Below are positions 54,346-63,104 of a stretch of 64,000 nt of DNA, one piece after another. The stretch comes from Silicimonas sp963779765 (GTDB lineage: Bacteria; Pseudomonadota; Alphaproteobacteria; Rhodobacterales; Rhodobacteraceae), in the NCBI GenBank assembly GCA_963779765.1, contig CAVZZP010000002.1:1-64000 (forward strand). The letters run 5' to 3'. Numbering within the stretch: position 1 is the first letter of the stretch; each line of letters begins with the position of its first letter. The translations under genes were made by a program, and so were the position numbers. The notes beneath the pieces are model-generated. The model did no database searches. It was not told where the DNA came from and saw only the letters and a list, made by a program, of their open reading frames with translations.

Positions 54346-54849
54346 ATGAACGACCGCCTGCCGCACGAGAAGGGCTTTCACGTCTCCTGGGACCAGATCC
54401 ACCGCGACAGCCGGGCTCTTGCCTGGCGGCTGGACGGACGAGGCCCTCTCAACGGCGGCTGGAAGGCGGTGGTGGCGATCACCCGCGGCGGGATGGCGCC
54501 GGCGATGATCGTGGCGCGCGAACTGGACATCCGCACCGTCGACACGATCAGCGTCAAGTCCTACGACCACCAGTCCCAGAACGAGGCCCAGGTCCTCAAG
54601 GCGCCCGACGCCGAGATGATGGGCGACGGCACCGGCGTTCTTGTCGTCGACGACCTGGTCGACAGCGGCAAGACGCTGGAGCTGGTCCGCAGGCTCTATC
54701 CTCAGGCCCACTTCGCGACGGTCTATGCCAAGCCCAAGGGCGAGCCGATGGTCGACACCTTCATCACCGGGGTCAGCCAGGACACCTGGATCTTCTTCCC
54801 CTGGGACATGGCGCTTCAGTACGTCGAGCCCTACCGCGGCAAGGACTGA
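54346..54849 (+). CDS. gpt: xanthine phosphoribosyltransferase
   Basis: A purine salvage enzyme converting xanthine or guanine and PRPP to the nucleotide. The 167-residue protein has the PRPP loop VLVVDDLVDSGKTLELV and the flexible region VKSYDHQSQNEAQ. Its position beside fabI is probably a loose operon. Confidence 0.93.
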   Translation: MNDRLPHEKGFHVSWDQIHRDSRALAWRLDGRGPLNGGWKAVVAITRGGMAPAMIVARELDIRTVDTISVKSYDHQSQNEAQVLKAPDAEMMGDGTGVLVVDDLVDSGKTLELVRRLYPQAHFATVYAKPKGEPMVDTFITGVSQDTWIFFPWDMALQYVEPYRGKD

Positions 54850-54956
54850 GCGGCCTCTCGCCGCTCCCGATGTCCCTTGCCCTGCTTCCCCGGTCGCGTT
54901 AGATCGACGCGACCCTTTTTCCTAAGGGCTTCGGGGCACGAGGAGGACGACCGCGC

Positions 54957-56795
54957 ATGGCCGGCAAGAAGCGAACAAATCCCATTGTAGTGGTGATCCT
55001 TCTTCTTCTGGTCATGGGGCTTGCCGGTTTCGGCGTGACGAACTTCGGCGGCTCGCTGCGCACGGTGGCCACAGTCGGATCGGCCGAGATCGGCGTGAAC
55101 GACTATGCTCGCGCGGTCGAGGCGGAAGTGCGACGTTTCCAGCAGACGACCGGTCAGGCGATGACGGTTCAGCAGGCGCAACTGATCGGGCTCGACCGTC
55201 AGGCCCTGTCGCGCGTCGTGACCGAAGCCGCGCTCGAGGACGAGGCCCGACGCATCGGGTTGTCGGTCGGCGACGCGAACGTGGTGGGCGAGATCCGCCA
55301 GGCCGACGCCTTCCAGAGCGCCGCCGGGTTCGACCGCGCGACCTACGAGATGGCACTGCAGCAGAGCAACATCTCGGTCGGCGACTTCGAGACGCGCGTG
55401 AGGTCGGACCTCGCCGAGGGTTTGCTGCGGCAGGCCGTCGCGTCGGGCGTCGAGACGCCGCCCATCTTCACCGACACCCTATTCGCCTTCGCGCGCGAGA
55501 CCCGCGACGTCACCTGGGCCCGGCTGACCGAAGAGGACCTGGCGGAGCCGCTGCCGGAGCCGTCCCTCGAGGATCTGGCAGCCTATCACGAGGCGAATCC
55601 CGATGCTTTCACCCGTCCGGAAACCAAGGTGATCTCCTACGCCTGGCTCACGCCCGACATGCTGGCGGGCGATGTCGAGGTTGACGAGGCGCAGCTCCGT
55701 GCCCTTTACGAAGAACGGCAGGAGGAGTTCATCCAGCCCGAACGGCGCCTCGTCGAACGGCTGGTCTACGGCAGCGAGGCGGCAGCGACGGAAGCCAGGG
55801 CGCGTCTCGATGCGGGCGAGGCCACTTTCGACGACCTCGTCGCCGAGCGCGGCCTGCAACTGGCGGACATCGACCTGGGCGACGTGTCGCTCGAGGATTT
55901 GGGCGAAGCCGGCGAGGCGATCTTCGCCCTGGAGGAGCCGGGCGTCGTGGGGCCCCTGCCGTCCAGTCTTGGACCTGCCCTCTACCGCATGAACGGCGTC
56001 CTCGCCGCACAGGAGACGAGCTTCGAGGAGGTCCGCGACGAATTGGCGGGCGAGGCCGCCGCGGATCGCGCGCGTCGCATCATCGAGGAAGCAGCGCCCC
56101 AGATCGAAGACATGCTGGCGGGCGGCGCGGACATGGCGGTCCTGGCCGAGCGGACCGACATGGAGGCTGGCACGATCGAGTGGAACGGCGAGGTCTTCGA
56201 CGACATCGCGGCCTACGACGCCTTCAGGGCCGCGGCCGCGCAGGCCACGCCGGACAGTTTTCCCGAGGTGATCCCGCTTGAAGACGGCGGCATCGTCGCG
56301 CTGAAGGTTGACGAGGTGAAGGCCCCCGAACTGCGACCGCTCGAAGAGGTCAAGGACGAGGTCCGCGCGGCCCTTCTCACCGAGCGCCGCCAGGAGACGC
56401 TCGCCGCCCAGGCCGAGACTGTTGCCGATCAGGTCCGCAACGGCCGCGAGATGGCAGCGCTTGGCCTCGACCTCCAGGCCGACAGGAACGTGGGACGCGA
56501 CACCCTCGTCGAGGGCACTCCGCCCGATTTCGTCACGACACTCTTCCAGTTGAAGCCCGACGAGGTCGCGGTTCTTGCCGCGGACGGCGACGCTTGGGTC
56601 GTTCGGCTCGATGCCGTGAACGTGCCCGACGGCACCTCGGAGGAAGCCGCGCGTGCCAAGGCAGCCTTCTCGGAAGGGATTGCCCGCGACTTCTCGGGCG
56701 CACTGCTGACCGCATATACGTCGTCGCTTCTCGATACCCGCGAGGTCGAGGTGAACCAGTCGGCGATCTCGGCCGTCAACGCGCAGCTTCAGTAG
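54957..56795 (+). CDS. PpiD-like peptidyl-prolyl isomerase / SurA-N chaperone
   Basis: A 612-residue inner-membrane anchored periplasmic foldase. It has a short cytoplasmic end, one helix (PIVVVILLLLVMGLAGFGV), and a SurA_N-like chaperone region with NDYARAVEAEVRRFQQTTGQ. A parvulin-like PPIase region follows, and a long C-terminal helical domain ends NAQLQ. It folds outer-membrane proteins. It is followed after one base by trpE. Confidence 0.88.
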   Translation: MAGKKRTNPIVVVILLLLVMGLAGFGVTNFGGSLRTVATVGSAEIGVNDYARAVEAEVRRFQQTTGQAMTVQQAQLIGLDRQALSRVVTEAALEDEARRIGLSVGDANVVGEIRQADAFQSAAGFDRATYEMALQQSNISVGDFETRVRSDLAEGLLRQAVASGVETPPIFTDTLFAFARETRDVTWARLTEEDLAEPLPEPSLEDLAAYHEANPDAFTRPETKVISYAWLTPDMLAGDVEVDEAQLRALYEERQEEFIQPERRLVERLVYGSEAAATEARARLDAGEATFDDLVAERGLQLADIDLGDVSLEDLGEAGEAIFALEEPGVVGPLPSSLGPALYRMNGVLAAQETSFEEVRDELAGEAAADRARRIIEEAAPQIEDMLAGGADMAVLAERTDMEAGTIEWNGEVFDDIAAYDAFRAAAAQATPDSFPEVIPLEDGGIVALKVDEVKAPELRPLEEVKDEVRAALLTERRQETLAAQAETVADQVRNGREMAALGLDLQADRNVGRDTLVEGTPPDFVTTLFQLKPDEVAVLAADGDAWVVRLDAVNVPDGTSEEAARAKAAFSEGIARDFSGALLTAYTSSLLDTREVEVNQSAISAVNAQLQ

Positions 56796-56796
56796 A

Positions 56797-58310
56797 ATGG
56801 CGCTTCAGCCAGCATACGACGCCTTCGCGTCGGGCTTCGAGGCGGGGCGGAACCAACTCGTCTATACCCGCCTCGCCGCCGACCTCGACACGCCGGTGTC
56901 GCTGATGCTGAAGCTGACCGGCGCCCGCCGCGACGCCTTCATGCTGGAAAGCGTTACGGGCGGCGAAGTGCGCGGACGATATTCGATCATCGGCATGAAG
57001 CCCGACCTCGTGTGGGAGTGTCGCGGAACGCAGGCACGCATGAACCGGCAAGCCCGCTACGACCGCGAAAGTTTCGAGGCCGAGGCGAGCGATCCGCTCG
57101 CCTCCCTCCGTTCGCTGATCGAGGAAAGCCGGATCGACATCCCCGAGCATCTGCCCGCCGCTTCGGCCGGGCTCTTCGGGTATCTCGGCTACGACATGAT
57201 CCGGCTGGTCGAACATCTGCCGGACGTGAACCCCGATCCCCTTGGCCTGCCCGATGCCGTCCTCCTCCGGCCTTCGGTGGTGGCCGTGCTGGATGGCGTG
57301 AAGGGCGAAGTCATCGTCGTCTCTCCGGCCTGGGTGTCCTCCGGCCTCTCGGCCCGCGCCGCTTTTGCGCAAGCGGCCGAACGGGTGATGGATGCGGTCC
57401 GCGATCTCGAACGTCCCGTGCCCGACGCGCACCGCGACCTCGGCGAGGATGTGCCTGTCGCTGAACCCGTCTCGAACTTCTCGAAGGACGCCTACAAGGC
57501 CGCCGTCGAGAAGGCGCGCGAATACATCGCGGCAGGCGACATCTTCCAGGTCGTCCCCTCGCAACGCTGGAAGCAGGAGTTTCGCCTGCCGCCCTTCGCG
57601 CTCTACCGCGCGCTGCGGCGGACGAACCCTTCGCCCTTCATGTTCTCACTTCGACTTCGGCGGCTTCCAGGTGATCGGGGCCTCGCCCTGAAATCCTCGT
57701 CCGCGTCTTCGGCGGCGAAGTGACGATCCGCCCGATCGCCGGAACCCGGCCGAGGGGCGCCACGCCGGAAGAGGACCGCGCCTTCGAGGCCGATCTCCTG
57801 AGCGACCAGAAGGAACTGGCAGAGCACCTGATGCTTCTCGACCTCGGCCGCAACGACGTGGGTCGCGTGGCAAAGATCGGCACCGTCCATCCGACCGAAG
57901 AATTCATCGTCGAGCGCTATTCCCATGTCATGCACATCGTGTCGAATGTCGTGGGTGAGCTGCGCGAGGACGAGGATGCTTTGTCGGCGCTTCTGGCCGG
58001 CCTGCCTGCGGGAACGGTGTCCGGAGCCCCGAAGGTCCGCGCGATGGAGATCATCGACGAACTGGAACCCGAGAAACGCGGCGTCTATGGCGGCGGCGTA
58101 GGTTACTTCTCGGCGGGGGGCGACATGGACATGTGCATCGCCCTGCGGACCGCCGTCCTGAAGGACCAGCAGCTTTACGTCCAGTCCGGCGGCGGCGTGG
58201 TCTGGGACAGCGACCCCGAGGCCGAATGGCAGGAGACGGTCAACAAGTCGAAGGCGCTCCGGAAGGCCGCCGAGGAAGCCGGACGGTTCGAGAGGGGCGG
58301 CAACGCATGA
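56797..58310 (+). CDS. trpE: anthranilate synthase component I (two frame disruptions)
   Basis: Chorismate to anthranilate, first step of tryptophan synthesis. The N-terminal Trp-binding region has LMLKLTGARRDAFMLESVTGG with the LLES-like feedback site and GRYSIIGMKP. An extra C near 57647 and an extra T near 57689 shift the frame twice. The rejoined sequence reads FDFGGFQVIGASPEILVRV and then IAGTRPRGATPEEDR, LDLGRNDVGRV, ATG-less core and SGAPKVRAMEIID with GGGVGYFSAGGDMDM. Length about 504 residues, normal. No trpG follows; the stop overlaps the next gene's ATG. Confidence 0.94.
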
Positions 58311-59134
58311 CGGTGAACACCTATTATTCGCTGAAAGGCGGCAAGCCCGACCCCACGACCCTCGTCACGGACCGCGCGGTCTTCAAGGAAGCCTACGCCT
58401 TCATCCCGCGCCGCTGCGCCAAGGACATCACGGCAAGCTTCTTCCCGAACTGGGAAAAGACGCGGGGCTGGGTCTTGGCGCGGCCACTGTCTGGCTTCGC
58501 CGAGACTTTCGCCCAGGTCGCGATGGAAATCTATCCCATGGGCGGCACGAACCGCCCCGAGGATGACCCCGAGGCGGAATGCGTGATCTTCGTCACCGAA
58601 GGCGAGGTCGAACTGACCATCGCGGGCATCCTCCACCGCCTGACGCCCGGCGGCTATGCCTATATCCCGCCTGGGGTGCCCTGGGCGGTGTGGAACCGGG
58701 GCGCGATCTCGGCCTGCTTCATGTGGGTCCGCAAGAAGTATCAGCGGGTCGAGGGTCTGCCCCTGCCCGACGTCCTCATCGCGAACGAGAACGCCGTCGC
58801 GCCCGTCGCGATGGAGCTTTCGGACGGCCGCTGGAAGACGACGCGCTTCGTCGATCCCGCCGACCTCCGCCACGACATGCACGTCAACATCGTCACCTTC
58901 GAGTTGGGCGGCGTGATCCCCTTCGCCGAGACGCACGTCATGGAGCACGGGCTCTACGTGCTGGAGGGCCGTGCCGTCTATCGCCTGAACGACGACTGGC
59001 TCGAGGTCGAGGCGGGCGACTTCATGTGGCTGCGCGCCTTCTGCCCGCAGGCCTGCTACGAGGGCGGGCCGCAGAGGTTCCGCTACCTGCTCTACAAGGA
59101 CGTCAACCGGCAGATGCCGCTCGTGCCGTTCTGA
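58307..59134 (+). CDS. (S)-ureidoglycine aminohydrolase
   Basis: Releases ammonia from ureidoglycine in ureide (allantoin) breakdown. The 275-residue bicupin has EIYPMGGTNRPEDDPEAECV, YAYIPPGVPWAVWNRG, and in the second cupin the metal-binding set VIPFAETHVMEHGLYVLEG (Glu, His, His) with the Gln in FCPQACYEGG. Its ATG overlaps the trpE stop (ATGA). Later ureide genes lie on the opposite strand. Confidence 0.9.
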   Translation: MTVNTYYSLKGGKPDPTTLVTDRAVFKEAYAFIPRRCAKDITASFFPNWEKTRGWVLARPLSGFAETFAQVAMEIYPMGGTNRPEDDPEAECVIFVTEGEVELTIAGILHRLTPGGYAYIPPGVPWAVWNRGAISACFMWVRKKYQRVEGLPLPDVLIANENAVAPVAMELSDGRWKTTRFVDPADLRHDMHVNIVTFELGGVIPFAETHVMEHGLYVLEGRAVYRLNDDWLEVEAGDFMWLRAFCPQACYEGGPQRFRYLLYKDVNRQMPLVPF

Positions 59135-59220
59135 GCGGCGGCTCCGCCCCGTCGCCATTGTCGCTCGGACCAATGGCGCTCCAAACGCGACCCCCTGGCG
59201 TAGTTGCGAAAAAATGAAGG

Positions 59221-59709
59221 TCAGGGCGCCGAGACGGTCCAGGGCGTCTCGAACCAGTGTTCCTCGAGGTTCGCACCTTCTCCGATCCGGTCGACAACGG
59301 CGAAGAGGCCCGGCGCGTGCAGGGGCGTCAGCACGCCGTGCCAGGTTCCGCGGTGGATATTCACGCCCTGCCCCGGTTCCGTCAGGAACGCCCGTGGTGT
59401 TCCCGGCACACCGCCGTCATCCGGCGCGGCGATCACGAGAAACCGGTGCTGGGTCATCGGCAGGAAGGCCTGGCTGCCTTCGGGATGACGCTCCACCATG
59501 TCGAGCGTCAGGGGAAGCGCGCGTGGCTCGGCGAGGAACACGCTGATCCCCGCGCGGCCGTCCGCGAAATCCAGCGCCGCCAGATCGTGAAAGCGCCCGC
59601 AGAGCCCTTGGTTGATGATGCGGTCGGGCTCACCTGCCGCCTCCAGAACGTTGCCGAAGGGCGCGAAGGATGCCGCCGTCAGCGGCTCGGTCCGGATCTC
59701 GCGGCTCAT
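59221..59709 (-). CDS. allA: ureidoglycolate lyase
   Basis: Cleaves ureidoglycolate to glyoxylate and urea. The 162-residue AllA-family cupin has SFAPFGNVLEA, the metal/substrate region MVERHPEGSQAFLPM, and GQGVNIHRGTWHGVL. The start overlaps the stop of the upstream fusion gene, so both are read from one minus-strand transcript. Confidence 0.92.
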   Translation of the reverse strand: MSREIRTEPLTAASFAPFGNVLEAAGEPDRIINQGLCGRFHDLAALDFADGRAGISVFLAEPRALPLTLDMVERHPEGSQAFLPMTQHRFLVIAAPDDGGVPGTPRAFLTEPGQGVNIHRGTWHGVLTPLHAPGLFAVVDRIGEGANLEEHWFETPWTVSAP

Positions 59710-61112
59710 CCCAGCTTTTCCATGAGGCGCAACTCGGCAATGCGCTCGACCTGTCGGCAGGCCTCGGAGAATTCCGTCGCGCGGTCGTTGGCGATCCGCG
59801 TCTCGAAGGCGCGAAGGATCCCCGCCTTGTCGTGGTCGCGGACGGCGATGATGAAGGGGAAGCCGAATTTCTCGACGTAGGCCCCGTTCAGCCGTTCGAA
59901 GTCGTCACGCTCCTTGTCGGTCAGCGCGTCGAGGCCTGCGGAGGACTGCTCGGAAGTCAATTCCGCCGTCAGTCTCTTCGCCTGCGCCAGTTTTCCAGCG
60001 AGGTCGGGGTGAGCCTTCAGGACACCCAAGCGTTCCTCCTCCGAGGCCGAGCGGAATACGCGGGTCAACGCTGAATGCACGCCGCGCGCCGTGTCATGTG
60101 TCGGACCCAATTCCAGCGCCCAGGCCCTCTCGGCGATCCAGGGCGAATGCTCATAGATGCCGCCGAAGGTCGCGACGAAATCTTGGCACGTCATTTCCGA
60201 GGGACGCGGCGCTGTGCGGGGCGGATGCACCTGCGCCCAATGCTCGGCGATCTGAAGCCGGGTGGCGAACCAGACCCCGTCGTGGGCCGCCATGTGGTCG
60301 AGGGCCCGCTTCAGCGCCAGCGCCCGCCCCGGCCTCCCGATGAGGCGACAGTGAAGGCCGATCGACAGCATCCGTCCGCCCTCGGCGTAGAGCATGTCGA
60401 AGCTGTCCTTCAGGTATTCCTCGAACTCTCGCGGCCCGCCGAACCCCGCCGCGACCGCGAAGCGCATGTCATTGGCGTCGAGCGTGTAGGGCACCACCAG
60501 TTGATTTCGCGCACCGACCCGGATCCAGTAGGGCAGATCGTCGGCATAGGCGTCGGCGACATAGGCGAAACCGCCCTCCTCCGCCGCCAATCGGACCGTG
60601 TTCATCGACGACCGGCCGGTGTAGATGCCGCGCGGACGCGCGCCCGTGACCTCGGTGTGCAGGCGGATCGCCTCCTGAAGATCGGCGCGTTCCTCGGTTT
60701 CAGGAACGTCCTTGTACTCGACCCACTTCAGACCGTGCGACGCGATCTCCCACCCGGCCGCCTTCATCGCCGCGACCTGTTCGGGCGCGCGGGCCAGGGC
60801 GGTCGCGACGCCGTAAACCGTCACGGGCAGGTCCTTCAGCATCCGGTGCAGCCGCCAGAACCCGGCCCGGGCGCCGTACTCGTAGATCGATTCCATGTTC
60901 CAGTGCCGCTGACCCGGCCACGGTGCCGCGCCGACGATCTCGGAGAGGAACGCCTCCGAGGCCGCGTCTCCGTGCAGGATGTTGTTCTCACCGCCTTCCT
61001 CGTAGTTCAGCACGACCTGCACCGCGATTCGCGCGCCGTTCGGCCATTGCGGATCGGGCGGCGTCTCGCCGTGGCCGGTCATGTCTCGGGGATATCTTGG
61101 GGCGTCGGTCAT
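59706..61112 (-). CDS. allantoinase PuuE fused to OHCU decarboxylase UraD
   Basis: A 468-residue two-domain protein. Residues 1-300 are PuuE, a polysaccharide-deacetylase-like allantoinase with VVLNYEEGGENNILHGD, WEIASHGLKWVEY and SIGLHCRLIGRPGR. Residues about 305-468 are UraD (2-oxo-4-hydroxy-4-carboxy-5-ureidoimidazoline decarboxylase) with FVATFGGIYEHSPWIAERA and GFPFIIAVRDHDKAGIL. Together they turn the HIU hydrolase product into allantoin and then allantoate. Bifunctional proteins of this order are known in proteobacteria. Confidence 0.94.
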   Translation of the reverse strand: MTDAPRYPRDMTGHGETPPDPQWPNGARIAVQVVLNYEEGGENNILHGDAASEAFLSEIVGAAPWPGQRHWNMESIYEYGARAGFWRLHRMLKDLPVTVYGVATALARAPEQVAAMKAAGWEIASHGLKWVEYKDVPETEERADLQEAIRLHTEVTGARPRGIYTGRSSMNTVRLAAEEGGFAYVADAYADDLPYWIRVGARNQLVVPYTLDANDMRFAVAAGFGGPREFEEYLKDSFDMLYAEGGRMLSIGLHCRLIGRPGRALALKRALDHMAAHDGVWFATRLQIAEHWAQVHPPRTAPRPSEMTCQDFVATFGGIYEHSPWIAERAWALELGPTHDTARGVHSALTRVFRSASEEERLGVLKAHPDLAGKLAQAKRLTAELTSEQSSAGLDALTDKERDDFERLNGAYVEKFGFPFIIAVRDHDKAGILRAFETRIANDRATEFSEACRQVERIAELRLMEKLG

Positions 61113-61153
61113 GAATGGGTCCGGAGCAAGCGATTACCCCCGGAGGATGCCCC

Positions 61154-61171
61154 TGCCCGCCAGAGCGGGCA
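61154..61171 (-). terminator. small hairpin after the xanthine/urate permease gene
   Basis: TGCCCGC-CAGA-GCGGGCA, seven perfect pairs, extendable by GCCC/GGGC with one mismatch. It lies 13 bases after the permease stop. No U-tract on the minus strand. Confidence 0.45.
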
Positions 61172-61183
61172 AGGGCGGTTCGC

Positions 61184-62593
61184 TCAGGCCCGTGAGCCGG
61201 ACAGGCCGCCCGAGATCTCCTCGGTCGCCTCTTCCTCGAGCGTCTCGGGCAGAATGAGGTTCAGCACGATGGCGAGGCCCGCCGCCGGCAGCAGCCCGCT
61301 GGTGAGCAGGATTTTCGCCGTATCCGGCAGATGTTGCAGCGCATCGGGTTCAAGCTGAAGCCCAAGGCCGAGCGACAGCGAGATCGCGAAGATCACCATG
61401 TTGCGCCGGTTCCAGTCGACCTCGGACAGCATCGATACGCCTGCCGCGACGACCATGCCGAACATGACGATGACGCCCCCGCCCAGGACCTCGATCGGAA
61501 CGGTGCGGATCAGGCCGCCGACCTTCGGGATCAGACCGCAGACGATCAGGAAGATCGCGCCGATGGTAACCACATGCCGGCTCATCACACCCGTCATGGC
61601 GATCAGGCCCACGTTCTGGCTGAACGAGGTGTTGGGAAGCCCGCCGAATATGCCCGCGACCGTGGTTCCCAGACCGTCGGCGAAGGTGGCTCCGGTGATC
61701 TCCTCCTCGGTCGCCTCGCGTCCCGCGCCGCCCTTGGCGATGCCCGAGACGTCGCCCACGGTCTCGACCGCCGAGACGATGGCCATGAGGCTGAAGCCGA
61801 TGACGGCCGCGAACGAGAACTCGAAGCCATAGCGGAACGGGTCGGGCAGCGCGAAGGCGGCGGCGTTCGACCAGCTTGCGGCGATGGACGACACCGGCAG
61901 CATCCCGGTCAGGATCGCCACGACATAGCCGACCAGAAGCCCGACCAGCACCGCCGAGATCGACAGCATCCCGCGCGCGAAGAACTTGAGGCCAAGCGTC
62001 ACGACGATGACGATCAGCGCGACCGACCAGTTCAGCAGGCTACCGTATTCCGGCGTGCCGATGGCCGGGACGCCGCCCGCCGCGTACTGTACGCCGACAC
62101 GCACGAGTGCGAGACCGATCATCGTCACGACAAGGCCCGTCACCAGCGGCGGCAGCGCGAACCGGATGCGACCGATGAAGAAGCCGAGGCAGGTGTGGAA
62201 GATGCCGCCGATCACGATGCCGCCGAAGAGAGCCGCCAGCCCGTCGACGCCCTTGCCCGCGACGAGCGGGATCATGATCGGGATGAACGCGAAGCTCGTC
62301 CCTTGGACGACAGGAAGGCGCGCGCCCACGGGGCCGACGCCGATGGTCTGGAACAGCGTCGCGATCCCTGCGAAGAGCATGGACATCTGGATCAGGTAGA
62401 GCAGCTCCGGAAAGTCGGGGCTGTTCGACCCGAAGCCGAAGCCCGCTGCCCCCGCGACGATGATCGCCGGAGTCACGTTCGACACGAACATCGCCATGAC
62501 GTGCTGGATGCCCAGGGGCACGGCTTTCATGAGTGGTGGTGTGTAATTTGGATCGCGCAGCTGCGCCGGCGTTCCGATGGAAGTGTCCGTCAT
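61184..62593 (-). CDS. NCS2-family xanthine/uric acid permease
   Basis: A 469-residue proton-coupled purine importer with about 14 membrane segments. It has GPVGARLPVVQGTSFAFIPI with the conserved Gln-Gly of motif 1, VETVGDVSGIAKGG, the nucleobase-ascorbate signature DGLGTTVAGIFGGLPNTSFSQN and NVGLIAMTGVMSRHV. The PNTSFSQNVG motif fits the xanthine/urate branch. It heads the minus-strand ureide operon and is divergent from the HIU hydrolase gene. Confidence 0.93.
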   Translation of the reverse strand: MTDTSIGTPAQLRDPNYTPPLMKAVPLGIQHVMAMFVSNVTPAIIVAGAAGFGFGSNSPDFPELLYLIQMSMLFAGIATLFQTIGVGPVGARLPVVQGTSFAFIPIMIPLVAGKGVDGLAALFGGIVIGGIFHTCLGFFIGRIRFALPPLVTGLVVTMIGLALVRVGVQYAAGGVPAIGTPEYGSLLNWSVALIVIVVTLGLKFFARGMLSISAVLVGLLVGYVVAILTGMLPVSSIAASWSNAAAFALPDPFRYGFEFSFAAVIGFSLMAIVSAVETVGDVSGIAKGGAGREATEEEITGATFADGLGTTVAGIFGGLPNTSFSQNVGLIAMTGVMSRHVVTIGAIFLIVCGLIPKVGGLIRTVPIEVLGGGVIVMFGMVVAAGVSMLSEVDWNRRNMVIFAISLSLGLGLQLEPDALQHLPDTAKILLTSGLLPAAGLAIVLNLILPETLEEEATEEISGGLSGSRA

Positions 62594-62743
62594 TTTTCCC
62601 GTCCCATAGTTTTTTCGTTTGTGCCGACAGCAGGCTCGCGGAATTGCCGCTGCGTCAACGAATTTCGCGCCTGCGTTTTCAGGTTGCATCGAAGCACGGT
62701 TTCCGCTGCACAGGAGATGGACACAGGTGCGCGAGGTTTGGCC

Positions 62744-63097
62744 ATGACCGGATTCCTGACGACACACGTTCTCGACACGGCGCGTGGCGCCCCGGCGGCC
62801 GGCATCACGATCGAGCTTTACCGGATCGACGGCGAGGCGCGCATCTACCTGCATTCACGCAAGACGAACGGCGACGGCCGGACCGACACGCCAATCCTCG
62901 GGACCGAGGAATGGCAGCCCGGCACCTATGAGCTGGTGTTCCATGCCGGGGCCTATTTCGACGCTCATGAAGCCGATCATCCGACACCGCGCTTCCTCGA
63001 CGTGATCCCGATCCGCTTCGGGATGGCGAAGGAGGATCATTATCACGTCCCGCTCCTGCTCTCGCCCTACGGCTATTCGACGTACCGGGGCAGTTGA
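62744..63097 (+). CDS. uraH: 5-hydroxyisourate hydrolase (transthyretin-like)
   Basis: Converts 5-hydroxyisourate to OHCU, the substrate of the UraD domain encoded nearby. The 117-residue protein has TTHVLDTARGAPAAGI near the N-terminus with the active-site His, the Arg of IPIRF, HYHVPLLLSPYGY and the signature end YRGS. The start MTGFLTTHVLD follows GCGAGG at good distance; an earlier in-frame ATG at 62717 is possible. Confidence 0.95.
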   Translation: MTGFLTTHVLDTARGAPAAGITIELYRIDGEARIYLHSRKTNGDGRTDTPILGTEEWQPGTYELVFHAGAYFDAHEADHPTPRFLDVIPIRFGMAKEDHYHVPLLLSPYGYSTYRGS

Positions 63098-63104
63098 GGC
63101 GAAT

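Noticed and set aside
61331..63097. Plus-strand open frame of 588 codons ending in the uraH sequence
   Set aside because: All but its last 117 codons are antisense to the NCS2 permease; the real start is at 62744.
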